Positions 52,945 to 61,947 of a stretch of 64,000 nt of DNA are shown here, piece by piece (the first letter of the stretch is position 1; each line of letters starts with the position of its first letter). Both the position numbers and the translations under genes were made by a program. Location: assembly GCA_963677015.1 (NCBI GenBank), contig OY781533.1, positions 2,542,001 through 2,606,000 of the forward strand, written 5' to 3'. This DNA comes from G963556115 sp963677015. GTDB taxonomy: Bacteria; Planctomycetota; SZUA-567. The notes under the pieces are model-generated. The model had not been told where the DNA came from. It searched no databases and saw nothing but the letters and a program-made list of their open reading frames with translations.

Positions 52945-53970
52945 TCAGGGAATTCTTGAATGCTCAGCCAGATAAACAATATTCTCAACCTTTATATTAC
53001 TCAGAAGCGCCTCATGACTCGGTCCCAATATAAACCGCGTACCGAACTCAGCCAGCAACTGGCACACAACCTTGTCTACAGCGTCTGTATCACCGTTCAC
53101 CAGCAGATCCTGAGTATCAACTCCCCCCATAAAGACTACCTGTCCCTTATATTTTTCGGCAATTCCTGAAATACCCATTCCGGCGGCATTGATCTGAAAC
53201 GGATGCAGACAGTCCACTCCGGCGCCAATAAGATCAGGAATAATATCCGCAATACCGCCGCAGCTGTGCAGAATAAAATCAATATTATAGCTATGCGCCT
53301 GCGCGGCAAACTTTTCAATCCAGGGCAGAAAGAATCTGCGGAATAACTCAGGCGAGAAGAGCAGCCCGTTCTGAGTTCCAAAATCATTGCCGATAAAGAG
53401 CGCGTCAACCAAGTCACCGGCTGCGGCAAAGAATTTTTCATTCGCCTCAAGATAAAATCCGCAGATCCGCTCCAGCGCTTCCTCAATAACCTCCGGATCG
53501 GTCAGCATCAGAATCAGCATCTCCTCAGTTCCGAAGAGATAGGTCAGATCATGGAAAAACGCCGACCAGAAACCGCTCAAACGGTAGACATCACCGACGT
53601 TCTCCAGCTGCTTTATAGTATCGGTAAAATCAAGATACTCAGCCTCAGGGAAATTTACACTATCCAGATCCTCAACATCTTCTACATCCTGCAAAAGAGC
53701 CTGCGCACTCAACCCATGAGGATTTGCATCCTTCCAGGGACGCATAGAGAGACCCTGCGGATGCTGATAAGTAGTGGCCACATACTGCGGAGTTATCCAG
53801 CGGATATCATCTTTAAAACGGAGCTGAATCTCTTCCAGAGACTTTGTTCCGAGTTCAGTATTGATTTTTTCAACTGTTGCCGGCAATGGCTTACCCAGCC
53901 AGAAACCACAGCGGTCGACCTCACCACGCCCTCTTATAATCGCTTTAATACGCTCTCTGGAAGACTCCAT
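52945..53970 (-). CDS. Uroporphyrinogen decarboxylase-fold protein (MtaA/CmuA-like)
   Basis: URO-D superfamily TIM barrel, about 341 aa from the ATG at 53970 (GGAG 7 bases upstream; longer forms run into rbsD and are rejected). FGTQNGLLFSPELFRRFFLPW and FILHSCGGIADIIPDLIGAGVDCLHP are typical; H235-x-C237 is the zinc-site half seen in the methyltransferase (MtaA) branch. True heme-pathway HemE is unlikely because of context: the gene ends a ribose-type operon. Such proteins are common in sugar clusters of some anaerobes with unknown role, perhaps demethylation of methylated sugars or methyl transfer. Confidence 0.8.
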   Translation of the reverse strand: MESSRERIKAIIRGRGEVDRCGFWLGKPLPATVEKINTELGTKSLEEIQLRFKDDIRWITPQYVATTYQHPQGLSMRPWKDANPHGLSAQALLQDVEDVEDLDSVNFPEAEYLDFTDTIKQLENVGDVYRLSGFWSAFFHDLTYLFGTEEMLILMLTDPEVIEEALERICGFYLEANEKFFAAAGDLVDALFIGNDFGTQNGLLFSPELFRRFFLPWIEKFAAQAHSYNIDFILHSCGGIADIIPDLIGAGVDCLHPFQINAAGMGISGIAEKYKGQVVFMGGVDTQDLLVNGDTDAVDKVVCQLLAEFGTRFILGPSHEALLSNIKVENIVYLAEHSRIP

Positions 53971-53995
53971 ATAACACTCCTTACCTTGTAAATAG

Positions 53996-54463
53996 TTATT
54001 TATCTGTATAATTAGCGCGTTCTTCATAGTAGTCAGGAACCTTGGTTCCAGGCTTTTCAAACCAGATCGGAGCATCAACTCCGGAACGCAATATTACATT
54101 ACCCCAGGGCTCGAATGCTCCGGTACGCACAATAAACTTCGCTTTAGCCGGATAAACTGTTATCAGTTCATCATGCGGGATTGTTTCTACCGCGCAGCGA
54201 TCACATAATCCTTTAACCTTAGCAAAAAGTTCAGGATTATTCTCTTCCTGCTCACTGGCGACAATCACCTGCTCATAAATGAAATCACTTACCAGCAGAT
54301 CAAGAATATCCATTATCGAAGGAAAATCCTGTTCAATAGCAAGATCAACCCGCTTATCATCCGGAATTGGAAATCCCGCATCGCTGATAATTATATAATC
54401 GCCATGTCCCATTGAGGCAATTGCATTATTCAACCCTTTATTTAATATTCTGCTCTTTTTCAT
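53996..54463 (-). CDS. rbsD: D-ribose pyranase / sugar mutarotase (RbsD/FucU family)
   Basis: Interconverts pyranose and other forms of ribose or a related sugar so the kinase can use it. 155 aa, slightly longer than the usual ~135-140. MKKSRILNKGLNNAIASMGHGDYIIISDAG carries catalytic H20 and D22, and the C-terminal RTGAFEPWGNVILRSGV is the RbsD signature. It lies one base after the ribokinase stop, so it is coupled with rbsK. Confidence 0.92.
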   Translation of the reverse strand: MKKSRILNKGLNNAIASMGHGDYIIISDAGFPIPDDKRVDLAIEQDFPSIMDILDLLVSDFIYEQVIVASEQEENNPELFAKVKGLCDRCAVETIPHDELITVYPAKAKFIVRTGAFEPWGNVILRSGVDAPIWFEKPGTKVPDYYEERANYTDK

Positions 54464-54464
54464 C

Positions 54465-55391
54465 TTATAAACCCTTCTCTCGTAATTTACTCTCTAAGTC
54501 AGCCTTGTATGGCAGTGACTCGACCACACCTTCGACCTGCACCGACATCGCTGCCGCGATATTTGCCCGCTGTACCGCATCCAGCAGCCCCATGCCCTTA
54601 CCGAGCATCACCGCAAACGCCGCACTGAAACAGTCACCGGCTCCGGTAGTATCGGTTGCCTCAACCTGATCTCCATCGACACGCACCACCTCACTACCGC
54701 TGTCAAGGACAAATGCTCCCTGCTCACCGGCGGTCATAATAACCTTTACCTGATACTTTTCCTGAAGCTTCCGGCATAGTTCCTCCGGTTCAGCATCATA
54801 CCCCAGAAGTGAAGCCGCCTCGGTCTGATTCGGTGTAATATAACTGGCCAGAGACACAAAGCCATCCGGTACTTCACGAAATGGAGCTGGGTTCAGAATA
54901 ACCGGTATTCCCCGGTCATGCGCCAGTTTCATTGCATAATGCACCGCTTCCAGATTAGCCTCAAGCTGCACCAGCAGCAGATCAACAGCAAAATCAGGTG
55001 TAAAAATTTTATCAACATCCGCTGGAGTAAGTTTCTCATTAGCCCCCAGATCTATCAGAATCTCATTGTCGCCAGAGTCACCTACCATAACAAAACCAAC
55101 ACCGGTGCTTGCCTGCGGTGTACGTACCACAGTACTTTTATCCAGGCCTTCCGCCTCAAACATCGCCATAGCCATATCACCGATAGGATCGCAACCGAGG
55201 CAGGTTGTAAATGAGACCTCTGCACCAAGTCTGGCAGCCGCGATAGCCTGGTTCGCACCTTTGCCGCCATGGAGCTGTTTAAAGTTATACCCCGGAACTG
55301 TCTCACCAACCTTGGGAAATCGTGCTGTACTCATGGTCATACCGACAGCATAACTTCCAATCACATGAATCTTTGTCTTATCTTTCTGCAT
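54465..55391 (-). CDS. rbsK: Ribokinase (PfkB family)
   Basis: Phosphorylates D-ribose or a related pentose. 308 aa, standard length. GGKGANQAIAAARLGAEV (PfkB signature 1), TGVGFVMV, NPAPFREVPDGF, and DTTGAGDCFSAAFAV with the catalytic Asp are all intact, as is the C-terminal AAAMSVQVEGVVESLP. The ribosome site is weak. Its neighbours (RbsD, RbsA/B/C-type transporter, LacI regulator) make a ribose-like operon; other pentoses are possible. Confidence 0.9.
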   Translation of the reverse strand: MQKDKTKIHVIGSYAVGMTMSTARFPKVGETVPGYNFKQLHGGKGANQAIAAARLGAEVSFTTCLGCDPIGDMAMAMFEAEGLDKSTVVRTPQASTGVGFVMVGDSGDNEILIDLGANEKLTPADVDKIFTPDFAVDLLLVQLEANLEAVHYAMKLAHDRGIPVILNPAPFREVPDGFVSLASYITPNQTEAASLLGYDAEPEELCRKLQEKYQVKVIMTAGEQGAFVLDSGSEVVRVDGDQVEATDTTGAGDCFSAAFAVMLGKGMGLLDAVQRANIAAAMSVQVEGVVESLPYKADLESKLREKGL

Positions 55392-55420
55392 ATTACACTA
55401 ACCTACCCTCTGGAAATTCA

Positions 55421-55450
55421 ATGCCTGGAAACGAGGGTGCCTCCAGGCAT
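55421..55450 (-). promoter_or_regulatory. Stem-loop after the binding-protein gene
   Basis: ATGCCTGG (55421-55428) pairs with CCAGGCAT (55443-55450), between the binding-protein stop and the ribokinase start. No T-run; probably limits read-through or protects the upstream message. Confidence 0.6.
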
Positions 55451-55475
55451 CCATAAACATTAGCCGCACATCTTA

Positions 55476-56426
55476 TTAACCGATAGGTTCACCGGCTTCA
55501 AGCTTATCCAGCCATTCCTGAACATTTGAAGAATCACAACGGAGAATACCGGTATCAACACTCTCGATCTTCTTGCCGTTTTTGATATATTCATAAAGAT
55601 TCTTAACCGGCAGATATCCCTGCATATATGGATTCTGACTCAGAGTCGCCTTGGTAGCACCGGCAGCGATATTATCAAGGGTTTCAGGCATGAAATCATG
55701 TCCGACGTGCATTACTTCGTCGTAACGGTTGTTACGCAGCAGCGCTCTTCCTGCAGCCATAGTTGTTGGCGCGCCGAGTGAAGCAATACCCTTCAGATCA
55801 GGATTTGCCAGCAGCGCATTCTCGATAGCCGCGTACATCTGCTGATCTTCCCAACCGGTACTTACAACCTGTACAACCTCAATATCAGGAAATTCCTTGA
55901 GTGCCTTACGTACACCTGACTCACGATCCTGTGACCATGATGCAGAAGTATCACCACTGACGATCAGCACCTTGCCCTTGCCGCCCATATAGTCAGCGAG
56001 TATCTTGCCCTGCACGTAACCGGACTGCTTCAGATCCTGACCGTAGAAAGCAAGTCTCTTGGATCCTGGAGCTTCACTGTTGAAGGTAACAGTAGGAATA
56101 CCAGCGTCAATTGCCTTGTTAATCATTGGATTCAGCGCTTCAGCATTAACATTTGAAATTCCCAGTCCGTCAACACCGGTAGTTATCGCATTCTCGATAA
56201 AATTAACCTGCTCATCGACATTGATACCGATAGGACCAACCCAGTTCAGCTTTACACCGCACTCCTTGGCTGCAGCCTCGGCTCCAAGCTTGATAACCTG
56301 TCCGAATTCAATAGCGGTATCATGATAAATCAGAGTAATCTCGATTGGTTTATCATCAGCCCGTGCACCGCACATCAGAGTAATACAACAGCAGAATACA
56401 GCCAGTAAAAGTACTAACTTTTTCAT
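55476..56426 (-). CDS. Periplasmic sugar-binding protein of ABC transporter (RbsB type)
   Basis: Exported binding protein, about 316 aa from the ATG at 56426 (GGAGAGAG upstream; ATG at 56438 would overlap that site). Signal peptide KKLVLLLAVFCCCITLMC ends near ARA-D; the cysteine-rich core is unusual. Mature part: ITLIYHDTAIEFGQVIKLGAEAAAKECG, VDGLGISNVNAEALNP, VLIVSGDTSASWSQDRESGVRKAL. Ribose or a related pentose is the likely ligand from context. Confidence 0.9.
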   Translation of the reverse strand: MKKLVLLLAVFCCCITLMCGARADDKPIEITLIYHDTAIEFGQVIKLGAEAAAKECGVKLNWVGPIGINVDEQVNFIENAITTGVDGLGISNVNAEALNPMINKAIDAGIPTVTFNSEAPGSKRLAFYGQDLKQSGYVQGKILADYMGGKGKVLIVSGDTSASWSQDRESGVRKALKEFPDIEVVQVVSTGWEDQQMYAAIENALLANPDLKGIASLGAPTTMAAGRALLRNNRYDEVMHVGHDFMPETLDNIAAGATKATLSQNPYMQGYLPVKNLYEYIKNGKKIESVDTGILRCDSSNVQEWLDKLEAGEPIG

Positions 56427-56478
56427 ATCTCTCTCCATCTAAAATCAAAAACAAACACAAAAAAACATACCGCTTCTA

Positions 56479-58008
56479 TCAGAGAACCACCTCACAACTG
56501 CTCTCACCTATAAGCGCATGTTCTACAATATTATCCTTGGTAATATCAGCCCCGACCAGTTCCTTGACTATCTCACCATTCTTCATGACAAGTACCCGGC
56601 TGGACTCGACAAGCACCTCCTGCAGTTCAGAAGATACCAGTACAATTCCCAGCCCCTTATCACGGAGATTACGAAGTATCTCAAAGATTTCAGCCTTGGC
56701 CCCGACATCTACACCACGGGTAAGCTCATCCATCAGAAAGACCTGCGGGTCGGTTGCCAGCCAGCGGCTGATAACAACCTTTTGCTGGTTACCACCACTG
56801 AGATTCAGAATATTCTGGTATACATCCCGCGCCTTGATCCCGACATCCTTCTTGAATTCCCGAGCCAGAGCCAGCATACATCTTTTCTTCATCCAGCCGA
56901 GCATTCCGGTAACCTTGCCCGGGCAGGAAGTTATTATATTCTCACAGATATTCATGTTCGGCAGCACCCCGACCTGCTTACGATCCTCAGGTATCATGGC
57001 GAAACCATTTTTAATAGCGGTAATGGGATTTACATTATCCATCTCCACGCCGTTAAGCCTGATCGAACCGCTGCTCTTTTTACGCAGGCCGAAAATTGTC
57101 TCAAGCATCTCGGTACGCCCGGCTCCCTGCACCCCGTAGAATCCGAGTACCTCACCCTCATACAGTTCAAAACTGACATTCTTTACAACCCCGTCAGCAC
57201 TGCAGAGATTCTCAACCCGCAGATACGGTTCTCCTTCCGGCTTCGGCGGTTTTACCATGTTAGCCGACTCTTCAAGCTCCTTACTGAACTTGTCACCGGC
57301 GATCAGCCGCACCAGATCATTGATCCCGACATCCTTCTTATCAAATGTTCCCTTATACTTACCGTCACGCAGCACCGAAATTCTGTCACTCAGATCCAGC
57401 ACCTCTTCCAGACGATGCGATATATAAATTATAGCTACACCGCTATCCCGGAGCTTACGTATATTATCAAAGAGCATCAGGGACTCGGTTATGGTAAGAG
57501 CCGATGTCGGCTCATCAAGTACCAGTACCCGCACATCCTTGGCCAATGACTTGGCAATCTCCACCACCTGCTGCTGCGCGACTGAAAGCCGGCGTACAAG
57601 TGTTGACGGAGCAATGGAAATTCCCAAAGACTTCAAGACTTCAGAGCTCTTCTGCTGCATACTCTTCCAGTCGAGAGCCCTGCCTCTACGCAGCTCACGT
57701 CCCAGAAATATATTCTCGGTAACATTGAGATTCGGACAGAGCTTGAGCTCCTGATAAACCACACCAATCCCAAGCCTGAGCGCATCCTGCTCACTATGCA
57801 GCACAGTTTCCTTACCATCAATGAATATTTTACCCTCTGTTGCCTCAAAGAGACCGCCGAGTATATTCATCAGCGTAGACTTGCCGGCACCATTCTCACC
57901 AACTATTGAATGCACCTCGCCGGTATTGATACTCAGACTCACTCCACTGAGTGCCTGAACCTTGTTAAAACTCTTGGATATATTTTCAAATCGTACTATC
58001 TCACTCAT
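56479..58008 (-). CDS. ABC sugar transporter ATP-binding protein, RbsA type
   Basis: Double-domain ATPase, 509 aa. Domain 1: Walker A GENGAGKST (37-45), degenerate signature (LSVAQQQVVEIAKSLA), Walker B VLVLDEPTSALT. Domain 2: GVQGAGRTE, LSGGNQQK, and Walker B VFLMDELTRGVDVG, where Leu replaces the usual Pro (DEPTRG); the catalytic Glu is kept. The ATG has AGGT upstream. It is preceded by the permease and followed by the binding protein. Confidence 0.92.
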   Translation of the reverse strand: MSEIVRFENISKSFNKVQALSGVSLSINTGEVHSIVGENGAGKSTLMNILGGLFEATEGKIFIDGKETVLHSEQDALRLGIGVVYQELKLCPNLNVTENIFLGRELRRGRALDWKSMQQKSSEVLKSLGISIAPSTLVRRLSVAQQQVVEIAKSLAKDVRVLVLDEPTSALTITESLMLFDNIRKLRDSGVAIIYISHRLEEVLDLSDRISVLRDGKYKGTFDKKDVGINDLVRLIAGDKFSKELEESANMVKPPKPEGEPYLRVENLCSADGVVKNVSFELYEGEVLGFYGVQGAGRTEMLETIFGLRKKSSGSIRLNGVEMDNVNPITAIKNGFAMIPEDRKQVGVLPNMNICENIITSCPGKVTGMLGWMKKRCMLALAREFKKDVGIKARDVYQNILNLSGGNQQKVVISRWLATDPQVFLMDELTRGVDVGAKAEIFEILRNLRDKGLGIVLVSSELQEVLVESSRVLVMKNGEIVKELVGADITKDNIVEHALIGESSCEVVL

Positions 58009-58066
58009 TTATCTACCTCATTTATCTGCAGAATCAGAAACGAATATAACATCAGACATCTCGGAT

Positions 58067-59062
58067 TCAGGCCTTCTTCCGTGACCACATATCAAATGCT
58101 ACCGCCGCAATGATCACAATACCGATGATCAGCATCTGGAAGAACGGAGAAACACCCAGGAGTATAATACCATTTTTCAATACACCCATAATAAGCACGC
58201 CGATAAGAGTACCGATAATAGTTCCTTCACCGCCGCTGAGCGAAGTACCACCGATGATTACCGCCGCGATAACATCCAGTTCCAGACCGGTTCCGGTTGT
58301 ACCCTGCACATTAGCAAGAAAAGACAGATTCAGTACTCCCGCAATCGCACAGACAAAACCGGTTATTGCAAAAGCGATAATCTTAGTCAGATTCTTATTG
58401 ATACCCGCCGCCTTAGCCGCCAGTTCATTACCACCGACAGCGCGCATGCGAAATCCCATTATAGTTTTGGAATAAATAAGGTTAGCAGCGATAACGACCA
58501 CAATAAAAATAATACTTATAATCGGTATCTGATAGATACGACCCTGACCAAGATACAGAAAATCCTGCAAACCCGTAGTCTCTACCGTTCTCTTGGAAAG
58601 TGAAATAACCCGGGCATTACTCAGAATCAGTGATGCGCCTCTGGCAACATTCATCATACCCAGAGTCACAATCAGCGCCGGTATTTTACCGTAGGTTGTC
58701 AGCACGCCGTTGAGCACACCAAAAAATACACCAACTACCATAGCGGCGATTATACTGAACACCACGGAACACCCGTGAGTCAGCATCAGTCCGCAGACTG
58801 TTGCCGCCGCTCCATATATAGCACCAACAGACAGATCAATTTCGGCACAGACAATTACCATCGTCATACCCATGGCAATGATTCCCAGCAAAGATATCTG
58901 CCGTATAATATTCAGAAGATTGTTTATCTTCAGAAAATATGGTGAAGTACATGAGAACAACGCGATCAGCACAATGAGTGCCGCCAGAACCCCGAACTCT
59001 CTGTTACCCTTTCCTATCCATTTAATCTTCTTTTTCCCAAGTGCTACATTCTCATCATTCAT
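58067..59062 (-). CDS. ABC sugar transporter permease, RbsC type
   Basis: Inner-membrane permease, about 331 aa from the ATG at 59062 (GAGAGAG upstream). LLGIIAMGMTMVIVCAEIDLSVGA and LELDVIAAVIIGGTSLSGGEGT are the family signatures; a Lys-rich N-terminus precedes TM1. First structural gene of the operon; a LacI-type operator sits 39 bases upstream of the start. Confidence 0.9.
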   Translation of the reverse strand: MNDENVALGKKKIKWIGKGNREFGVLAALIVLIALFSCTSPYFLKINNLLNIIRQISLLGIIAMGMTMVIVCAEIDLSVGAIYGAAATVCGLMLTHGCSVVFSIIAAMVVGVFFGVLNGVLTTYGKIPALIVTLGMMNVARGASLILSNARVISLSKRTVETTGLQDFLYLGQGRIYQIPIISIIFIVVVIAANLIYSKTIMGFRMRAVGGNELAAKAAGINKNLTKIIAFAITGFVCAIAGVLNLSFLANVQGTTGTGLELDVIAAVIIGGTSLSGGEGTIIGTLIGVLIMGVLKNGIILLGVSPFFQMLIIGIVIIAAVAFDMWSRKKA

Positions 59063-59100
59063 GCTAAAACTCTCTCTCTCTGCCCGATACAAAATACCAC

Positions 59101-59122
59101 TTTAGTAAAACGTTATACTAAA
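59101..59122. promoter_or_regulatory. LacI-family operator at the ribose-type operon
   Basis: Near-perfect inverted repeat with core TAGTAAAACGTTATACTA and flanking TT/AA. Closely related sequences occur twice upstream of the lacI gene (60217-60245), linking regulator and operon. Confidence 0.8.
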
Positions 59123-59175
59123 GCTGCAAAATAAAAAAACTAACGCTTATACACTTTCAGGCGCAAACACAGACA

Positions 59176-60195
59176 CTACTCTTTATACCCTACACTACCT
59201 TTATCTACCAACTCAAGCTCAAACCGGTATTCAAGCTTCTGCGACTCATCTTTGCTCATCACTTTAAAGAGCATCTCTGCCGCTTTCTTTCCCATTTCAT
59301 GAGCCGGCAGATTGATGGTTGTCAACTTCGGCTCAAACACCTCAAGAAACGGCGTATTATCAAATCCCGAAAGCGCGATATCGCCCGGCACCGACAACCC
59401 CGCATCCTGTAAAGCCTTATACGCACCGTAACCCATAATATCATTGCAGGCGAATACCGCATCAAACTCACCGGAGAATTCAGAGAGCAGACGCTGCATC
59501 AGCTCATAACCACATTCATAATGATAATTTCCCTCAAGAATAATATCATGGTTCAGCTCAATCCCCGCCTCCTGCATGACACTCTTATAACCCTCAAAGC
59601 GCAGCACTGCATTATGCGTATGCAACGGTCCGGTTATACAGGCTATCTTCCGGTAACCCCGCTCCAGCAGAAAACGGCACATCTTCTGCGCCCCGCCGAA
59701 ATTATCAACGTATACCCCGGGAACATTCTCTACCCCCTGCACGTAACGTTCAATTAGCACCACCGGATAATGATTTTTAAGAATATCCACAAAGTACTTC
59801 TCGGACTCATTGGTGTTCTGGGTAGTAAAGATTACTCCATCGACCGACTTACCCCGCAGCAGCTTGATATACTGCTCCTCCTTCTCCAGTGAACTATCGG
59901 TATTACAGAGCAGCACCCCGTAATTCTGATCATTCATGAAATCCTCAACACCCTTTGCCAGCTCGGAGAAGAAAGGGTTGCGCACATCAGGAATTACCAG
60001 ACCGATGGTATTGGATTTACCGGTTACCATACTCCGGGCAATCGCATTCGGCTTGAAACCAAGCTCCCGAATTTTATCCTCAACCTTCCGGACAGTGTCT
60101 GCCCCGATATTGTCAACCTTATGGTTTATCACCCGCGATACCGTAGTTACTGAAACATTACACAGTCTCGCAATATCTTTTATCGTAATCTTCAT
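59176..60195 (-). CDS. LacI-family transcriptional regulator (RbsR-like)
   Basis: LacI regulator, about 339 aa from the ATG at 60195, which begins the family motif (MKITIKDIARLCNVSVTTVSRVINH); TGGGGA lies just upstream. The hinge NAIARSMVTGKSNTIGLVIPD and sensor segments (NPFFSELAKGVEDFM, FACNDIMGYGAYKALQD, GFDNTPFLEVFEPKLTT) are complete. Operators occur upstream of its own gene and upstream of the following transporter operon, so it probably represses both. Effector likely the transported pentose. Confidence 0.93.
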   Translation of the reverse strand: MKITIKDIARLCNVSVTTVSRVINHKVDNIGADTVRKVEDKIRELGFKPNAIARSMVTGKSNTIGLVIPDVRNPFFSELAKGVEDFMNDQNYGVLLCNTDSSLEKEEQYIKLLRGKSVDGVIFTTQNTNESEKYFVDILKNHYPVVLIERYVQGVENVPGVYVDNFGGAQKMCRFLLERGYRKIACITGPLHTHNAVLRFEGYKSVMQEAGIELNHDIILEGNYHYECGYELMQRLLSEFSGEFDAVFACNDIMGYGAYKALQDAGLSVPGDIALSGFDNTPFLEVFEPKLTTINLPAHEMGKKAAEMLFKVMSKDESQKLEYRFELELVDKGSVGYKE

Positions 60196-60216
60196 AATTC
60201 CCCAACTCATTGATGA

Positions 60217-60245
60217 AGTATAACGGTTTACTAAAACGTTATACT
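60217..60245. promoter_or_regulatory. Tandem overlapping LacI operators upstream of lacI
   Basis: AGTATAACGGTTTACT (60217-60232) and ACTAAAACGTTATACT (60230-60245), two versions of the operon operator overlapping by three bases, 22-50 bases upstream of the lacI start codon. Suggests cooperative autorepression. Confidence 0.75.
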
Positions 60246-60597
60246 AGTTATATACAATAAAACTTTGCTTAGTCAAATTCTATTTTAGTCCACCGCCACC
60301 ATACCCCAGCCCTCACACACACCCCTTTTCAAAGCTATCTCTCTGTCAATCAAGGATATAAGTCAAGTCAAAAACATGCCGACAATTTTACAAAAAAAAA
60401 TTACAAAATTATTAATTGGTAATTTTATCAAAGGTAAAAAACGCTAATAATACCATTTTTTAATTTATTTTTGGAATATGCGAAAGTTCTCATACATGCC
60501 TCCAGCTCCTTATACAGAAAATAACTCTTACCCTTATCCGGAGTAAGACACCTTCAAAACGCTGAAGCAGAGGAACCGCTTGCATAAACTCAAATAT
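60246..60597. other. AT-rich intergenic stretch, no gene recognised
   Basis: About 350 bases between the ribose-type lacI promoter and the TRAP terminator. No credible coding region or further structure seen; the lacI promoter should lie at its left end. Confidence 0.5.
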
Positions 60598-60625
60598 AAA
60601 AGCACCGTCAGCTGACGGTGCTTTT
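60598..60625. terminator. Terminator of the second TRAP operon
   Basis: Perfect 28-base palindrome: AAAAGCACCGTCAG followed by CTGACGGTGCTTTT. Symmetric T and A tails make it potentially bidirectional; it lies 45 bases past the dctM stop at 60670. Confidence 0.85.
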
Positions 60626-60669
60626 ATAAAAACGACAATCACAATTCAGCAACTACCAGACACTCGGCG

Positions 60670-61947
60670 TCACTTCATAAGTGAAGGCAGAAACAGCGAT
60701 ATCTGTGGAATATAAGTAACCAGCATCAGCACAATCAGACTGACAACCAGAAACGGCAGAATAGCCTTTGAAATCTGCCCCAGTGATATCTTGCCAATAC
60801 CCGCGGTTACAAAGAGACATACACCCACAGGTGGCGTGGTAAGCCCGATCATCAGATTCAGAACTGCAATAATAGCAAAGTGGATAGGGTCAACACCAAC
60901 ACCGGTTGTAACCTTGAGCAGAACCGGAAAAAGAATTACCAGTGCCGCAATAGTCTCCATAAAGGTTCCGACAAAGAGTAGCAAAAGATTTATCAGCAAG
61001 AGCAGCACATATTTGTTATGGGTAACCTCCAGCAGTTTATTCGCCAGCATTGTCGGTATCTGCTCCGAAGTCAGAATCCAGCCAAAGAGATTGGCCATGC
61101 CGACCAGCACCATCAGACTCGCAGTCGTCATGGCGGTATCCAGCAGGATTTTAGGCAGCATCTTTATCCGCAAACCCTTATAGATAAAGATGCCGACGCA
61201 GAGTGCATAGATGCAGGCGACAATCGAAGCCTCGGTCGGGGTAAAGATCCCGCCGACAATTCCATAAAGAATGATAAAGGTCATAAAGAGTGCCCAGAAT
61301 GCGCCTTTAAACTCCCTGAGAATCAGTTTCAAGCTTGAACGCTGCCCCTTCGGGTGCTTATTCTTAACCGAAATCATATAGGACACGACAAGAAATCCAA
61401 CCCCGAGCAGCAACCCGGGGACAGCCCCGGCGATAAAGAGTTTAGCGACCGATAATCCTGTGAGAGTACCGGCAATAATCATCGGCAGACTCGGCGGAAT
61501 AATCGGACCTATTGTCGAACTGGCAGCGGTTACGGCGCAGGAAAAAGGCGCATCATAGCCCTCTTTCTTCATCGCCGGAATAAGTACCGCCCCGAGACTG
61601 GCACTATCAGCAACCGCGGTACCGCTGATACCGGCGAATATCATTGACGCCACTATATTTGCCAGCCCCAGACCACCACGGATGTGCCCGATAATAGCAT
61701 TGGAGAATCCTACCACCCGCTCGGTTATGCCGCCGTTATTCATCAGATTGCCCGCCAGGATAAATCCCGGAACACAGAGCAGAACAAAGACATCGATACC
61801 GGCGTAAATTTTCTGCGCCGCCACCACCAGCGGGAAATCCACATGAATCAGATACACCAGTGAAGACAGACCAAGGCAGAAAGCAATAGGCAGACCAATC
61901 ACCAGCCCGACGATGAAGATAATAAATAATAATACAACTCCGGTCAT
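60670..61947 (-). CDS. dctM: TRAP transporter large permease DctM
   Basis: Large membrane subunit of a TRAP importer, 425 aa with about 12 helices. LLCVPGFILAGNLMNNGGITERV, IFAGISGTAVADSASLGAVLIPAM, SSTIGPIIPPSLPMIIAG and LMIGLTTPPVGVCLFVTAGIG are diagnostic. The ATG overlaps the dctQ stop by one base (TAATG). Last gene of an operon that begins with a fructuronate-reductase-like gene, so a hexuronate substrate is likely. Confidence 0.93.
   Translation of the reverse strand: MTGVVLLFIIFIVGLVIGLPIAFCLGLSSLVYLIHVDFPLVVAAQKIYAGIDVFVLLCVPGFILAGNLMNNGGITERVVGFSNAIIGHIRGGLGLANIVASMIFAGISGTAVADSASLGAVLIPAMKKEGYDAPFSCAVTAASSTIGPIIPPSLPMIIAGTLTGLSVAKLFIAGAVPGLLLGVGFLVVSYMISVKNKHPKGQRSSLKLILREFKGAFWALFMTFIILYGIVGGIFTPTEASIVACIYALCVGIFIYKGLRIKMLPKILLDTAMTTASLMVLVGMANLFGWILTSEQIPTMLANKLLEVTHNKYVLLLLINLLLLFVGTFMETIAALVILFPVLLKVTTGVGVDPIHFAIIAVLNLMIGLTTPPVGVCLFVTAGIGKISLGQISKAILPFLVVSLIVLMLVTYIPQISLFLPSLMK

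Noticed and set aside
56518..57549. Long plus-strand open frame (343 codons) antisense to the RbsA-type ATPase
   Set aside because: No domain, composition unlike real proteins, no ribosome site, and fully overlaps a conserved ATPase gene; a mirror frame of the real gene.
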